This document shows, piece after piece, positions 52,661-62,330 of a stretch of 64,000 nt of DNA. Positions within the stretch are counted from its first letter, which is position 1; each line of letters starts with the position of its first letter. The notes under the pieces were generated by a model. It saw nothing but the letters and a program-made list of their open reading frames with translations, did not search any database and was not told the origin of the DNA. The stretch covers positions 62,001-126,000 of the forward strand of contig JAGYJU010000016.1 of NCBI GenBank assembly GCA_018401965.1, in the 5' to 3' direction. The DNA comes from Roseicyclus sp. (GTDB taxonomy: Bacteria > Pseudomonadota > Alphaproteobacteria > Rhodobacterales > Rhodobacteraceae). The position numbers and the translations under genes were made by a program.

Positions 52661-54094
52661 TCAGATGCCCTTGGCCTGGTAGCTTTTCGCCACCCGTTCG
52701 ATGCTGACCAGAAAACCCGCCGTGCGCAGATCGGTGACCTTGTCATGGCCCCACCAGACCTCGCGCATGGATTGGTAGGCGGCACGCATCGTGTCATCCA
52801 GCCCGGACCGCACCAGTTCCAGTTCATCGGCGCCGCGCAGGTAGCGTTCCTTGAAATTCGGTGACAGGGTCCAGTTGATCGAACTGTCGCGGCTGATGCG
52901 TTCCAATTCGTCGACGATCAGCTGGTGGCGGGCCTCTTCCTGGCGGCGCTGCATCCGGCCAAAGCGGATATGCGACAGGTTCTTGACCCATTCGAAATAG
53001 CTGACCGTCACGCCGCCGGCATTGGCATAAAGATCGGGAATGATGACCGTGCCCTTGTGGCGCAGGATGTCGTCAGCCCCGGCGGTGACCGGGCCATTGG
53101 CGGCCTCGATGATCAACGGCGCCTGGATCGCCCCGGCGTTATGGGTATTGATCACCCCTTCCATCGCGGCGGGGATCAGGATGTCGCAATCTGCCTCCAG
53201 CACACGGGCACCCTCGGCGTGGTAGGTGCCATAGGGGCAATCCTTGACCCCGCCATGCCGCGTGATCCAGTCGCGCAGGGCCACGATATCAAGCCCGGCC
53301 TGGTTTTCGACCGCGCCATCGCGTTCGATCACATGGGTGATCTTGCACCCGTCCTGGGTGCTTAGATACAAGGCGGCATGATAGCCCACGTTGCCAAGGC
53401 CCTGCACGATCACCCGCTTGCCGTCGAGCGTGCCCGAGAGGCCCGCCTTTTTCACATCTTCGGGGTGGCGGAAAAATTCCTGCAGCGCGTATTGCACGCC
53501 GCGCCCGGTCGCCTCGACCCGGCCCTGGATGCCGCCCGCATGGATCGGCTTTCCGGTGACGCAGGCGCGTGCGTTGATGTCGGTGGTGTTCATCCGCGCG
53601 TATTGATCCGCGATGATCGCCATTTCGCGTTCGCCCGTGCCCATGTCGGGGGCGGGTACGTTCTGGGCCGGGTCGATCAGGTCGCGCTTGATCAGTTCAT
53701 AGGCAAAGCGGCGCGTGATCTTTTCCAGCTCATCCGCATCCCAGTGGCGCGGATCGATGCACAGCCCCCCCTTGGACCCGCCAAAGGGCGCCTCGACCAG
53801 CGCGCATTTGTAGGTCATCAGCGCCGCAAGCGCCTCGACCTCGTCCTGGTTCACGGATGGTGCATAGCGGATGCCGCCCTTGACCGGTTCGGTATGTTCC
53901 GAATGCACCGAACGATAGCCCGTGAAGGTGTGGACTTCCCCCCGCAGCTTGACCCCGAACCGCACCGTGTAGGTCGAATTGCAAACCCGGATCTTTTCTT
54001 CCAGCCCCGGCGGCAGATCCATCAACGCGGCGGCGCGGGTAAACATAAGATCTACAGATTGGCGAAAGCTCGGCTCGCCTGTGGTCGCGGTCAT
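52661..54094 (-). CDS. gdhA: Glu/Leu/Phe/Val dehydrogenase (glutamate dehydrogenase type)
   Basis: The enzyme interconverts glutamate and 2-oxoglutarate plus ammonia. The 477-residue protein shows KGGIRYAPSVNQDEVEALAALMTYKCA, GGSKGGLCIDPR (catalytic Lys region), PAPDMGTGEREMA, then the nucleotide domain GKRVIVQGLGNVGYHAA and PAAMEGVINTHNA. Length is standard, with a C-terminal extension typical of alphaproteobacteria. The start (ATG 54094) is the first ahead of conserved sequence. Confidence 0.93.
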   Translation of the reverse strand: MTATTGEPSFRQSVDLMFTRAAALMDLPPGLEEKIRVCNSTYTVRFGVKLRGEVHTFTGYRSVHSEHTEPVKGGIRYAPSVNQDEVEALAALMTYKCALVEAPFGGSKGGLCIDPRHWDADELEKITRRFAYELIKRDLIDPAQNVPAPDMGTGEREMAIIADQYARMNTTDINARACVTGKPIHAGGIQGRVEATGRGVQYALQEFFRHPEDVKKAGLSGTLDGKRVIVQGLGNVGYHAALYLSTQDGCKITHVIERDGAVENQAGLDIVALRDWITRHGGVKDCPYGTYHAEGARVLEADCDILIPAAMEGVINTHNAGAIQAPLIIEAANGPVTAGADDILRHKGTVIIPDLYANAGGVTVSYFEWVKNLSHIRFGRMQRRQEEARHQLIVDELERISRDSSINWTLSPNFKERYLRGADELELVRSGLDDTMRAAYQSMREVWWGHDKVTDLRTAGFLVSIERVAKSYQAKGI

Positions 54095-54337
54095 TGGCAC
54101 ATCCCCTTTTTTGACCCTGAACCGGGGCGGCCGATGCCGCCCTGCACATCTCCTAGGCTGACCATACCATACCGGGTGTAACAACCCGAAGCACGCGGCA
54201 GGCGGATTATCTTTCCCGCACAGACATCGTCTTTCCGGCATGATCATGCCGCAATTGTGCCGCTGTTGCGGGGCAAACCCCGGCATGGGCCCGGACTGTT
54301 TCCCGATTGGCCCATGATCGAGATTTGGAGTTGCCCG

Positions 54338-55990
54338 ATGCGCAAGGCCTGCGCCGTCATCCCGGCACAGACGTACCACCGCCAGACGCACGGATCGTTG
54401 CGCGGATTCTGGGGGTGTGAAGACGGATCGACCACGATTTTCGCGACCATCGTCTTTGTGCTGATGGTGGGGATCGGTGGCATCGCCATCGACCTGATGC
54501 GCTTTGAAACCCAGCGCGTGCAGCTGCAAGCCACGTTGGACCGGGCGGTTCTGGCCGCAGCACCCCTGTCGCAAACCCTTGCGCCGCGCAGCGTGGTGGA
54601 AAACTATCTGCAGACTGCGGGCCTGAACGGCTACCGGCTCCGGGTCACGGTGGATCAGGGCCCGGCGTTCCGCCGCGTGAACGCCCAGGCCGAGATCGAC
54701 CTGCCGACCCTGTTCATGGCGATGTTCGGCCAACCGATCCTGACCGCGCTTGCCACGGGGGCCGCCGAAGACCGGGCGACGAATGTCGAACTGTCCATGG
54801 TTCTGGATACCTCCGAATCCATGGGTGCCGGCAACCGGATGGACAACCTGCGCCCTGCCGCCCGGAATTTCGTCAGCTCGGTTCTCTCCGCCAACGCCAA
54901 CACCACCGGCACACAGCGGGTTTCGGTGTCGCTCGTGCCCTATGATCACACGGTCAACATGGGGGCGGACCTGGCCTCTGTCTTTGCCTTGACCGCCGAA
55001 CATCAATATTCCGCCTGCGCCCGATTCCCGGCATCGCATTTCGCCTTTACCGGGATCGATCCGACCGTTCCGCAGCAACGCATGGGCCATTTCGACATGC
55101 TCAACAGCGGTTCGGACCCGGTGCCGAGCCCGGCCTGTCGGCGCGCACCATCGGGGCCGGTCATCCCCTGGTCGAACAATGAAACCGCGCTGCACAGCGC
55201 GATCGATCAACTCAGCCCCTTTGGACACACCGCCAGCGATATGGGCATGAAATGGGCCGTGGCCTTGCTGGACCCGGCGTCCAGGCCGGCCTTGGCGGGC
55301 CTCGTGTCGAACGGCACGGTGAATGGTCAATTTGCCGGTCGCCCGGCGACCTATTCCGACCCGAACACGCTCAAGGTGGTCGTCTTGATGACGGATGGCG
55401 AAAACACCCGCCAGTTCGACCTGCAGAACATCTACCGCACCGGACCAAGCCCGTTCTGGCGCGACCCTGATGATGGCCATTTCTCGGTCTTCTATGCCGA
55501 CTGGAACCTGTTCTGGCAGGAAGCCAATGACAGTTGGGCCCCCGACCCGGATGGCGGGGCCAACAACAACGCCGTGCAGCTCGATTATTCCGATTTGTGG
55601 AACCATATCTCGGTGCAGCAACTCAGGTCCCGGATGTTCCACCCGCATGCCTGGGACCATCACGACGGCCTGCCCTCTTCCACGAACCTGTGGCGGCGTC
55701 CGACGGTCGAGGCGATGCAGGCGCTTTATGATTACGCCGATATCGTCGACGAATATTCCGCCGAGAACGGCGCCGTCGGCGATGAACGCCTGCGCGACAT
55801 CTGCAACGCCGCCAAGGCCCGTGGGATCATTGTCTTCACCATCGCCTTCGAAGCCCCGGCCCGGGGACAAGAGGCGATGCGGACCTGCGCCTCTTCGGAT
55901 GCGCATTACTACCCCGTCGCGGGTCGCGACATAGACCGGGCGTTTGCATCCATCGCGCGCACGATCACGAACCTGAGGCTGGTACAATGA
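54338..55990 (+). CDS. TadG-like pilus-assembly protein with VWA domain
   Basis: The 550-residue protein has the TadE/TadG-type N-terminal helix (GSTTIFATIVFVLMVGIGGIAIDLMRFETQRVQ near 30-60) and a von Willebrand A domain with the metal site VLDTSESMGAG (near 175) and KVVVLMTDGENT (near 350). TadG proteins assist the Tad/Flp tight-adherence secretion system in the cell envelope. ATG at 54338 is preceded by GGAG. It overlaps the next gene by four bases (ATGA), so the three downstream genes form an operon. Other tad genes are not in the window. Confidence 0.85.
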   Translation: MRKACAVIPAQTYHRQTHGSLRGFWGCEDGSTTIFATIVFVLMVGIGGIAIDLMRFETQRVQLQATLDRAVLAAAPLSQTLAPRSVVENYLQTAGLNGYRLRVTVDQGPAFRRVNAQAEIDLPTLFMAMFGQPILTALATGAAEDRATNVELSMVLDTSESMGAGNRMDNLRPAARNFVSSVLSANANTTGTQRVSVSLVPYDHTVNMGADLASVFALTAEHQYSACARFPASHFAFTGIDPTVPQQRMGHFDMLNSGSDPVPSPACRRAPSGPVIPWSNNETALHSAIDQLSPFGHTASDMGMKWAVALLDPASRPALAGLVSNGTVNGQFAGRPATYSDPNTLKVVVLMTDGENTRQFDLQNIYRTGPSPFWRDPDDGHFSVFYADWNLFWQEANDSWAPDPDGGANNNAVQLDYSDLWNHISVQQLRSRMFHPHAWDHHDGLPSSTNLWRRPTVEAMQALYDYADIVDEYSAENGAVGDERLRDICNAAKARGIIVFTIAFEAPARGQEAMRTCASSDAHYYPVAGRDIDRAFASIARTITNLRLVQ

Positions 55991-56526
55991 TCCCCCTGTC
56001 CTGGCCCAAGATCCACGCCTTCATCCACGATGAAACCGCGACCTCGACCATCGAGTTCGTGATCATGCTGCCCGTCGTGATGACCCTGTTCATCGCCGTC
56101 TTCGAAAGCGGGATGATCCTGTCGCGGCAAGTGCTTCTCGAACGTTCCCTGGATGAGGCGGTGCGCATTCTGCGGCTGTCGCGGGGCCTGAACCTCACGG
56201 CTGCCGATATCGCGGATGCGATCTGTGACAACACCGCTGCCATTCCCAATTGCCGCCAGGTCCTGGTGGTCGACCTGCGCCGGATCGACACCGCGACCTA
56301 TGCCCTGCCTGCGCAGGATGTGGCCTGTGTGGATCGTCGCGACATCACGGTCGCCCCCGCCAACCTGTTCGAACAGGGGCAAGACAATGACCTCGTGCTG
56401 ATCCGCACCTGCGCGGTCATCGACCGCATCCTGCCCTTTTCGGGTTTTGCCCTGAACCTTGTTCGCGATGACACGGGCGGCCTGCACATCACCGCATCTT
56501 CCGTTTTCGTCAACGAACCCGCGTGA
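55987..56526 (+). CDS. TadE-like pseudopilin, first copy
   Basis: The 179-residue protein has the TadE N-terminal helix (ATSTIEFVIMLPVVMTLFIAVFESGMIL, with the conserved E after the cleavage-like region) and a periplasmic domain with several cysteines (DAICDN, NCRQVL, VACVDR, RTCAV). It is a likely minor pseudopilin for the Tad system. It is coupled to the VWA gene by ATGA overlap and followed by a second related gene. Confidence 0.82.
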   Translation: MIPLSWPKIHAFIHDETATSTIEFVIMLPVVMTLFIAVFESGMILSRQVLLERSLDEAVRILRLSRGLNLTAADIADAICDNTAAIPNCRQVLVVDLRRIDTATYALPAQDVACVDRRDITVAPANLFEQGQDNDLVLIRTCAVIDRILPFSGFALNLVRDDTGGLHITASSVFVNEPA

Positions 56527-56537
56527 GGAAGAACGCC

Positions 56538-57107
56538 ATGCCCCGCCCTCGCTTGCGGCAATTCTGGAAGGATGACAGCGCCGCCGTCGCCTTTGAAACC
56601 GTGATCATCACCCCGGTTCTGGCCTGGACCTTCATCGCCAGCTTTGTCTTTTTCGACGCCTTCCGCACCTAAAACAGCTCGGTCAAGGCAACCTATGCCA
56701 TCGCTGACATCGTGTCGCGCCAGACCAGCACCGTCTCTCCCGGCGACATCGAGGGTTTCGCAACCATCCTTGACTACCTGGTGCGCAACAACGGCGATGC
56801 GCGCCTTCGGGTAACGCAGATTTCCTATGACGGGTCCGGCGATGCCCATTCCGTCGATTGGTCCTATGCCACCAACGGCGAAGCGCGGTTGTTCACGGCA
56901 AACCTTGCCGGCATGGCAACGCCCTTGCCGGTGATGGCCGATGCCGAACGGATCATTCTTGTACAAAGCTTCATCCCCTATCAGCCGGTTTTCCAGGGCG
57001 GTCTTGACATCATGACCTTTGAAACCGTCGCCTTTACCCGGCCGCGCTATGCTGGGCAGGTTCCGTTCGCCGCCACGCCCGTCGCCGAACCCGGCGGAAC
57101 AAGCTGA
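56538..57107 (+). pseudogene. Second TadE-like gene with internal TAA stop
   Basis: The frame starts at ATG 56538 (MPRPRLRQFWKDDSAAVAFE and a hydrophobic helix) but meets TAA at 56670-56672, codon 45. The same frame continues without any other stop to 57107 and encodes a normal TadE-like domain (NSSVKATYAIADIVSRQTSTV, then QISYDGSGDAHSVDWSY). TAC (Tyr, as in FRTYN) to TAA needs one base change. Either a recent nonsense mutation or a sequencing error; read-through is less likely. The second part has an in-frame ATG at 56712 as a poor restart. Confidence 0.8.
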
Positions 57108-57230
57108 TCGGTCGCGACCAGTGTTTGCCGTGTCGCAGAAGGGCTTTTCTTTGTCGCCCGACCGCCCGATAGTGGTCGGACGCCACCGGGCCATATCGGC
57201 AGAACGCGACCGGGGCTTGCGGGAACGACC

Positions 57231-58484
57231 ATGCGCTATTCAGGCTGGCAGGTGCTGGCACAAGGGATATTGGGCAATCGCGGCTGGGGTCCGGCCTGGC
57301 GCGACCCGGCCCCGAAACCCGCCTATGACATCGTGATCATCGGCGGGGGTGGGCATGGGCTTGCCACCGCCTTTTATCTTGCCAAAGAACACGGGCTGCA
57401 AAACATCGCCGTGCTGGAAAAGGGCTATCTGGGCGGCGGCAACGTTGGGCGCAACACCACCATCGTGCGCGCCAATTACGGGCTGCCAGGCAATTCCGAA
57501 TTCTATTCCCATTCCCTCAAGCTCTGGGAAGGGATGGAACGCGACCTGAACTACAACGTGATGCATTCGCAGCGCGGCGTCATCAACCTGTTCCATTCCG
57601 ACGGTCAGCGCGACGCCGCCGCCCGGCGCGGCAACGCGATGATCAACCAGGGCGATGACGCGATCCTGCTGGACAGGGAGGGGTGCCGGAACCTGTTGCC
57701 CTACCTGGATTACGACCAGACCCGTTTTCCGATCTACGGTGGACTGTATCACCCGCGCGGCGGCACCGCGCGCCATGATGCCGTGGCCTGGGGCTATGCC
57801 CGCGCCGCCGACCGGCGCGGGGTCGACCTGATCCAGAATTGCGAGGTTACGGGCATCGACATCGCGGGCGGGCGCGTGACGGGCGTGCAGACCACGCGCG
57901 GTGCGATCCGCACGAAAAAGCTGGGGATCGTGGTCGCGGGGCGGTCAAGCCAGGTGGCGGCGATGGCCGGTCTGCGCCTGCCCATCGAGTCGCATATCCT
58001 GCAGGCTTTCGTGACCGAGGGGCTCAAGCCCGTGATCGACCATGTCGTGACCTACGGGATGGGGCATTTCTACATCAGCCAATCCGACAAGGGCGGGCTC
58101 GTGTTCGGCGGCGACCTGGATTTCTACGCAAGCTACGCTGCGCGCGGGAACCTGCCGATGGCCGAACATGTGGTCGAGGCGGGGATGACCCTGATGCCGA
58201 TGATCGGCAAGGCACGGATGCTGCGCAGTTGGGGCGGGATCATGGACATGTCGCCCGATGGCTCGCCCATCATCGACCGCAGCCCTGTCGAGGGGCTCTA
58301 TCTCAATTGCGGGTGGTGTTATGGCGGGTTCAAGGCCGTGCCCGGATCGGGCCATGCCTTTGCGCATCTGATCGCCACCGACCGCCCCCACGAGGCCGCC
58401 GCCCGCTTCCGGCTGGACCGTTTTGCCACGGGCCATGGCCTGATGGACGAAGAAGGCACCGGCAGCCAGCACAACCTGCATTGA
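57231..58484 (+). CDS. soxB: Sarcosine oxidase subunit beta
   Basis: SoxB is the catalytic subunit of heterotetrameric sarcosine oxidase, oxidising sarcosine to glycine with transfer of the methyl group to tetrahydrofolate. The 417-residue protein has the FAD-binding loop DIVIIGGGGHGLATAFYL near 32 and VLEKGYLGGGNVGRNTT near 60, and C-terminal WGGIMDMSPDGSPIID and GWCYGGFKAVPGSGHAFA. It heads the soxBDAG operon. Confidence 0.96.
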   Translation: MRYSGWQVLAQGILGNRGWGPAWRDPAPKPAYDIVIIGGGGHGLATAFYLAKEHGLQNIAVLEKGYLGGGNVGRNTTIVRANYGLPGNSEFYSHSLKLWEGMERDLNYNVMHSQRGVINLFHSDGQRDAAARRGNAMINQGDDAILLDREGCRNLLPYLDYDQTRFPIYGGLYHPRGGTARHDAVAWGYARAADRRGVDLIQNCEVTGIDIAGGRVTGVQTTRGAIRTKKLGIVVAGRSSQVAAMAGLRLPIESHILQAFVTEGLKPVIDHVVTYGMGHFYISQSDKGGLVFGGDLDFYASYAARGNLPMAEHVVEAGMTLMPMIGKARMLRSWGGIMDMSPDGSPIIDRSPVEGLYLNCGWCYGGFKAVPGSGHAFAHLIATDRPHEAAARFRLDRFATGHGLMDEEGTGSQHNLH

Positions 58485-58497
58485 GACGACGCGAACC

Positions 58498-58767
58498 ATG
58501 CACATCCCCTGCCCTCTCTGCGGCCCGCGCGACCTGCGCGAATTCACCTACAAGGGCCATGACACCTATCTGTATCGCCCTGCCCCGGATGCGCCGCCGG
58601 ACGCCTGGAACGCGTACCTGCACCTGCGCGACAACCCGGCCGGCGCCACCCGCGACCTGTGGTATCACGGCGCGGGATGCGGCGCCTGGCTGATCGTCGA
58701 TCGCGACACCGTCACCCATCAGATCAGCGGCGCCGCGCTGACCCGGGGGCTGCGCAATGCGGATTGA
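58498..58767 (+). CDS. soxD: Sarcosine oxidase subunit delta
   Basis: SoxD is the small zinc-binding subunit. The 89-residue protein begins MHIPCPLCGPRDLREF, and with YHGAGCGAWL provides the cysteine/histidine zinc ligands seen in the family; NAYLHLRDNPAG is conserved. Its end overlaps the soxA start by 11 bases. Confidence 0.95.
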   Translation: MHIPCPLCGPRDLREFTYKGHDTYLYRPAPDAPPDAWNAYLHLRDNPAGATRDLWYHGAGCGAWLIVDRDTVTHQISGAALTRGLRNAD

Positions 58768-61690
58768 CGGGCGCGGATTGATCGACAGGGCGCAACCGGT
58801 CAGCTTTCACTTCGATGGCCGCGAGATCAGCGGCTACAAGGGCGATACCATCGCCTCGGCGCTCTTGGCCAAGGGCATCAAGCTGATGGGCCGGTCCTTC
58901 AAGTATCACCGCCCGCGCGGCGTGATGACGGCAGGGCCCGAAGAACCCAACGCCCTGATGCAGGTTGGCACCGGGGCCGCGATGATGCCCAACACGCGGG
59001 CCACGGTGCAGGAAATCTACCCCGGCCTGGTGGCGCAAAGCCAGAACCGGCTTGGCCCGCTCGATCGTGACCTGATGGCGATCAACGATCTTTTGTGGCC
59101 CTTCCTGGGGGCCGGGTTCTATTACAAGACCTTCATGTGGCCGCGCAGCTTTTGGGAACGGGTCTATGAACCGATCATCCGCCGCGCCGCAGGCCTTGGC
59201 CGCATCACCCGCGAGCCCAGCCCGGACCGCCACGAAAAGGCCTTTGCCTTTTGCGATGTGCTGGTTATCGGCGGCGGGCCCGCAGGGTTGATGGCGGCGC
59301 TGACCGCCGCCAAGGCCGGGGCGGATGTGATCCTGGCCGAGGAAACGGATCGCTTCGGCGGCAGGCTCCTGTCCGACCCGCAGGTCATCGACGGGACCGA
59401 GGCCGCCTATTGGATCGAAGATGTTCTAAAAGAACTACAGGCCACCGGCCGGGTGCGCCTGATGGCGCGCACCACCGTGACCGGCGCCTATGACGATGGC
59501 AGCTATGGCGCGCTGGAACGGGTCGCGCGCCACGTCGCCCCCAGCCCGGACCTGCCGCCGGAATGTTTCTGGCGCATCCGCGCGCGACAGGCGGTCCTGG
59601 CGGCCGGGGCGCATGAACGGCCCATCGCATTCCCGATGAACGACCGCCCCGGCATCATGCTGGCAGGCGCCGTGCGGACCTACCTGCACCGCTACGGCGT
59701 CGCACCGGGGCGCAATGTCACGATCTTTGCCACCAATGACGACGCGCATCGCACGGCGGTCGATTTGCAGGCAGCGGGCGTGCGCGTGGCGGCCGTGATC
59801 GACACGCGGCTGGATGTGGACCCGTTTGGCGATTACCGCCTGATCCGGGGCGGACAGGTCATCGGCACGCAGGGCCGCCACGCCCTGCGCACCGTAACCT
59901 GGCGGGCCCGGGGGCGGGTCGACACGATCTTTACCGATTGCCTTGCCGTGTCGGGTGGTTGGAACCCGGCGCTGCACCTGACCTGTCACCTGGGCACGCG
60001 CCCCGTCTGGGATGGCGCGCGCCAGATGTTCCTGCCCCGCCCGGACGCGGTGCCGGGCCTGACGCCTGCGGGCGCATGCAATGGCGCGATGTCGACAGCC
60101 GATTGCCTGCGCCAGGGCCATGATGCCGCCAAGACCGCTCTGGCGGCCCTTGGCCTGCGCGCGCCACGCGGCATCACGCCCCCCGATGCGGATGGCGACC
60201 CGGGCCGGAGCCAGGCGCTGTGGTATGTCGACGGCAAGGGCCGCGCCTGGCTTGATTTCGCCAATGACGTCACCACCAAGGACGTGGCACAGGCCGCCCA
60301 CGAAGGCTTTCGCGCCGTGGAGCACATGAAGCGCTACACCACACAGGGCATGGCCCCCGACCAGGGGAAATCTTCGAACATCGCGGCGCTGGCCTATCTG
60401 GCCGACACCACCGGGCGGGGCATTCCCGAAACCGGAACCACCACCTATCGCCCGCCCTATTCCCCCGTGACGCTCGGGGCGATGGGGGCCTTTGCCGAAG
60501 GCACGGGCTTTGCGCCGCAACGCCTGACCACCAGCCATGCCGCGACCCTTGAACGCCGCGCGCCGATGATCGAGGCGGGGCTGTGGTATCGCCCGTCCTA
60601 TTTCCCCGCGGCGGGCGAAACGACCTGGCAACAGGCCTGCGACCGTGAAGTGGCGATGGTGCGCCGCGCCGTCGGGGTGGTCGATGTCTCGACCCTCGGC
60701 AAGATCGACATTCAGGGCCCCGATGCCGGTGCATTCCTCGATTTCGTCTATACCAACGGTTTTTCGACCCTGCCCCTGGGCCGCGCGCGCTATGGGCTGA
60801 TGCTGCGCGAAGACGGGCACGTGATGGATGATGGCACCACCGCACGGTTGGGCGACCATCATTACCTGATGACCACGACCACCGCCGCGGCGGGCGAGGT
60901 GATGGCGCATCTGGAATTCGTGGCCCAGGCCCTGCGGCCCGATCTGGATGTGCGGATCACGTCGGTGACCGAACATTGGGCGCAGATGTCCGTCGCCGGG
61001 CCAAAGGCGCGCGCGCTGCTGAACGCCCTGCTCGACACGCCCATCGACAGCGACAGCTTTCCCTTCATGGCCTGTGGGCCGGTCACGGTTCAGGGCATCG
61101 CGGGTCGGATGTTCCGCATCTCTTTCTCGGGCGAGGAAGCCTATGAAATCGCGCTGCCCGCGCGCCACGGCGACGCGCTTTTCCGCGCGCTTGTCGCCCG
61201 GGCCGAAGCAATGGGGGGCGGCGCCTACGGGCTTGAGGCGCTCAATGTTCTGCGGCTCGAAAAAGGCTTCATCACCCATGCCGAAATTCATGGCCGCGTC
61301 ACCGCCTACGACATCGGGATGCAGCGAATGCTGTCGACAAAGAAGGATTTCATCGGCAAGGCCGCTGCCGCCCGCCCCGGCTTGCTGGACCCCGGCCGCG
61401 AACGGCTTGTGGGCTTGGCCCCGGTCGATCCGACCGGCCAGCTGACCGCCGGGGCGCGGCTGTTCGACATCGGTGCGCCGCGTGACCGCGCCCATGACCA
61501 GGGCTATGTCACATCGGTTGGCCATTCGCCCAGCTTGGGCCACATGATCGGGTTGGGCTTCCTGCGGCATGGGCCGGATCGCATGGGCAACCAGGTGATG
61601 CTGGTCGACCATCTGCGGGGCGTGCAGACCCTGTGCACCGTTTGCGCGCCGGTGTTCTTCGACCCCGACGGAGGGCGTGCCCGTGGCTGA
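58757..61690 (+). CDS. soxA: Sarcosine oxidase subunit alpha
   Basis: SoxA (977 residues) contains an N-terminal Fer2-like region, an NAD-binding domain (DVLVIGGGPAGLMAALTAAKAG near 170) and a C-terminal aminomethyltransferase-like half (from about 600) that binds tetrahydrofolate and receives the methylene group. Full length. The four genes are tightly spaced and co-expressed; this oxidase is often linked to glycine-betaine degradation. Confidence 0.96.
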   Translation: MRIDGRGLIDRAQPVSFHFDGREISGYKGDTIASALLAKGIKLMGRSFKYHRPRGVMTAGPEEPNALMQVGTGAAMMPNTRATVQEIYPGLVAQSQNRLGPLDRDLMAINDLLWPFLGAGFYYKTFMWPRSFWERVYEPIIRRAAGLGRITREPSPDRHEKAFAFCDVLVIGGGPAGLMAALTAAKAGADVILAEETDRFGGRLLSDPQVIDGTEAAYWIEDVLKELQATGRVRLMARTTVTGAYDDGSYGALERVARHVAPSPDLPPECFWRIRARQAVLAAGAHERPIAFPMNDRPGIMLAGAVRTYLHRYGVAPGRNVTIFATNDDAHRTAVDLQAAGVRVAAVIDTRLDVDPFGDYRLIRGGQVIGTQGRHALRTVTWRARGRVDTIFTDCLAVSGGWNPALHLTCHLGTRPVWDGARQMFLPRPDAVPGLTPAGACNGAMSTADCLRQGHDAAKTALAALGLRAPRGITPPDADGDPGRSQALWYVDGKGRAWLDFANDVTTKDVAQAAHEGFRAVEHMKRYTTQGMAPDQGKSSNIAALAYLADTTGRGIPETGTTTYRPPYSPVTLGAMGAFAEGTGFAPQRLTTSHAATLERRAPMIEAGLWYRPSYFPAAGETTWQQACDREVAMVRRAVGVVDVSTLGKIDIQGPDAGAFLDFVYTNGFSTLPLGRARYGLMLREDGHVMDDGTTARLGDHHYLMTTTTAAAGEVMAHLEFVAQALRPDLDVRITSVTEHWAQMSVAGPKARALLNALLDTPIDSDSFPFMACGPVTVQGIAGRMFRISFSGEEAYEIALPARHGDALFRALVARAEAMGGGAYGLEALNVLRLEKGFITHAEIHGRVTAYDIGMQRMLSTKKDFIGKAAAARPGLLDPGRERLVGLAPVDPTGQLTAGARLFDIGAPRDRAHDQGYVTSVGHSPSLGHMIGLGFLRHGPDRMGNQVMLVDHLRGVQTLCTVCAPVFFDPDGGRARG

Positions 61691-62240
61691 CCTGACCCCG
61701 CGTTCCCCCGCAAGCGGCCTGATACCGGTGGCCACGCAAACCGCCCGGCTGACCGAGGCGCCGCAAACCCCGATCTGGTCCATCGCCCCCTATCGCGGCC
61801 AAACCGCTGCGCTGTCGCAGGCGTTGCAACGGCACCACGGCCTGGCCTTTCCCGCAGCCGGCCAAATCTGCGGCACGGGCGCGCCCCGGATCGTTTGGGC
61901 GGGGTTGGATCGGGCCTTTCTGATCGGAACCGCGCCGGATGCCAGCCTGTCAGACCACGCCGCGCTGAGCGATCAATCGGATGGTTGGGCGCATCTGATC
62001 CTGACAGGGCCGGACGCGCGCGCGGTTCTGGCGCGGTTCGTGCCGCTTGATCTGTCGCCTGCCGCCTGCCCGGCGGGATCGGCGCGGCGCACGCTCTTGG
62101 GGCATATGCAGGCGTTGATCCTGCACGAGGGCGGCGAGGGCTTTGAAATCCTTGTGTTCCGGTCCATGGCCGCCACGGCGGTGCATGACCTGGACCGGGC
62201 CATGCGCGCGGTGGCCGCGCGATCCGCGATGGGGCGCTGA
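61683..62240 (+). CDS. soxG: Sarcosine oxidase subunit gamma
   Basis: SoxG (185 residues) is the fourth subunit, related to the aminomethyltransferase fold: LILTGPDARAVLARFVPLDLS and GHMQALILHEGGEGFEILVFRSMAATAVHDL are conserved. GTG at 61683 overlaps the soxA stop by eight bases and has GGAGG eight bases upstream; a GTG at 61677 is too close to that site. Confidence 0.9.
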   Translation: MADLTPRSPASGLIPVATQTARLTEAPQTPIWSIAPYRGQTAALSQALQRHHGLAFPAAGQICGTGAPRIVWAGLDRAFLIGTAPDASLSDHAALSDQSDGWAHLILTGPDARAVLARFVPLDLSPAACPAGSARRTLLGHMQALILHEGGEGFEILVFRSMAATAVHDLDRAMRAVAARSAMGR

Positions 62241-62330
62241 CGGGCGGCGGCGGGGCAAAACCCGTTTCATCCCCAGCCTTTCGCGCGCCTGCATCTGGAC
62301 AGGGCCCCGCCCCGCCCCGATATTGAAGGC

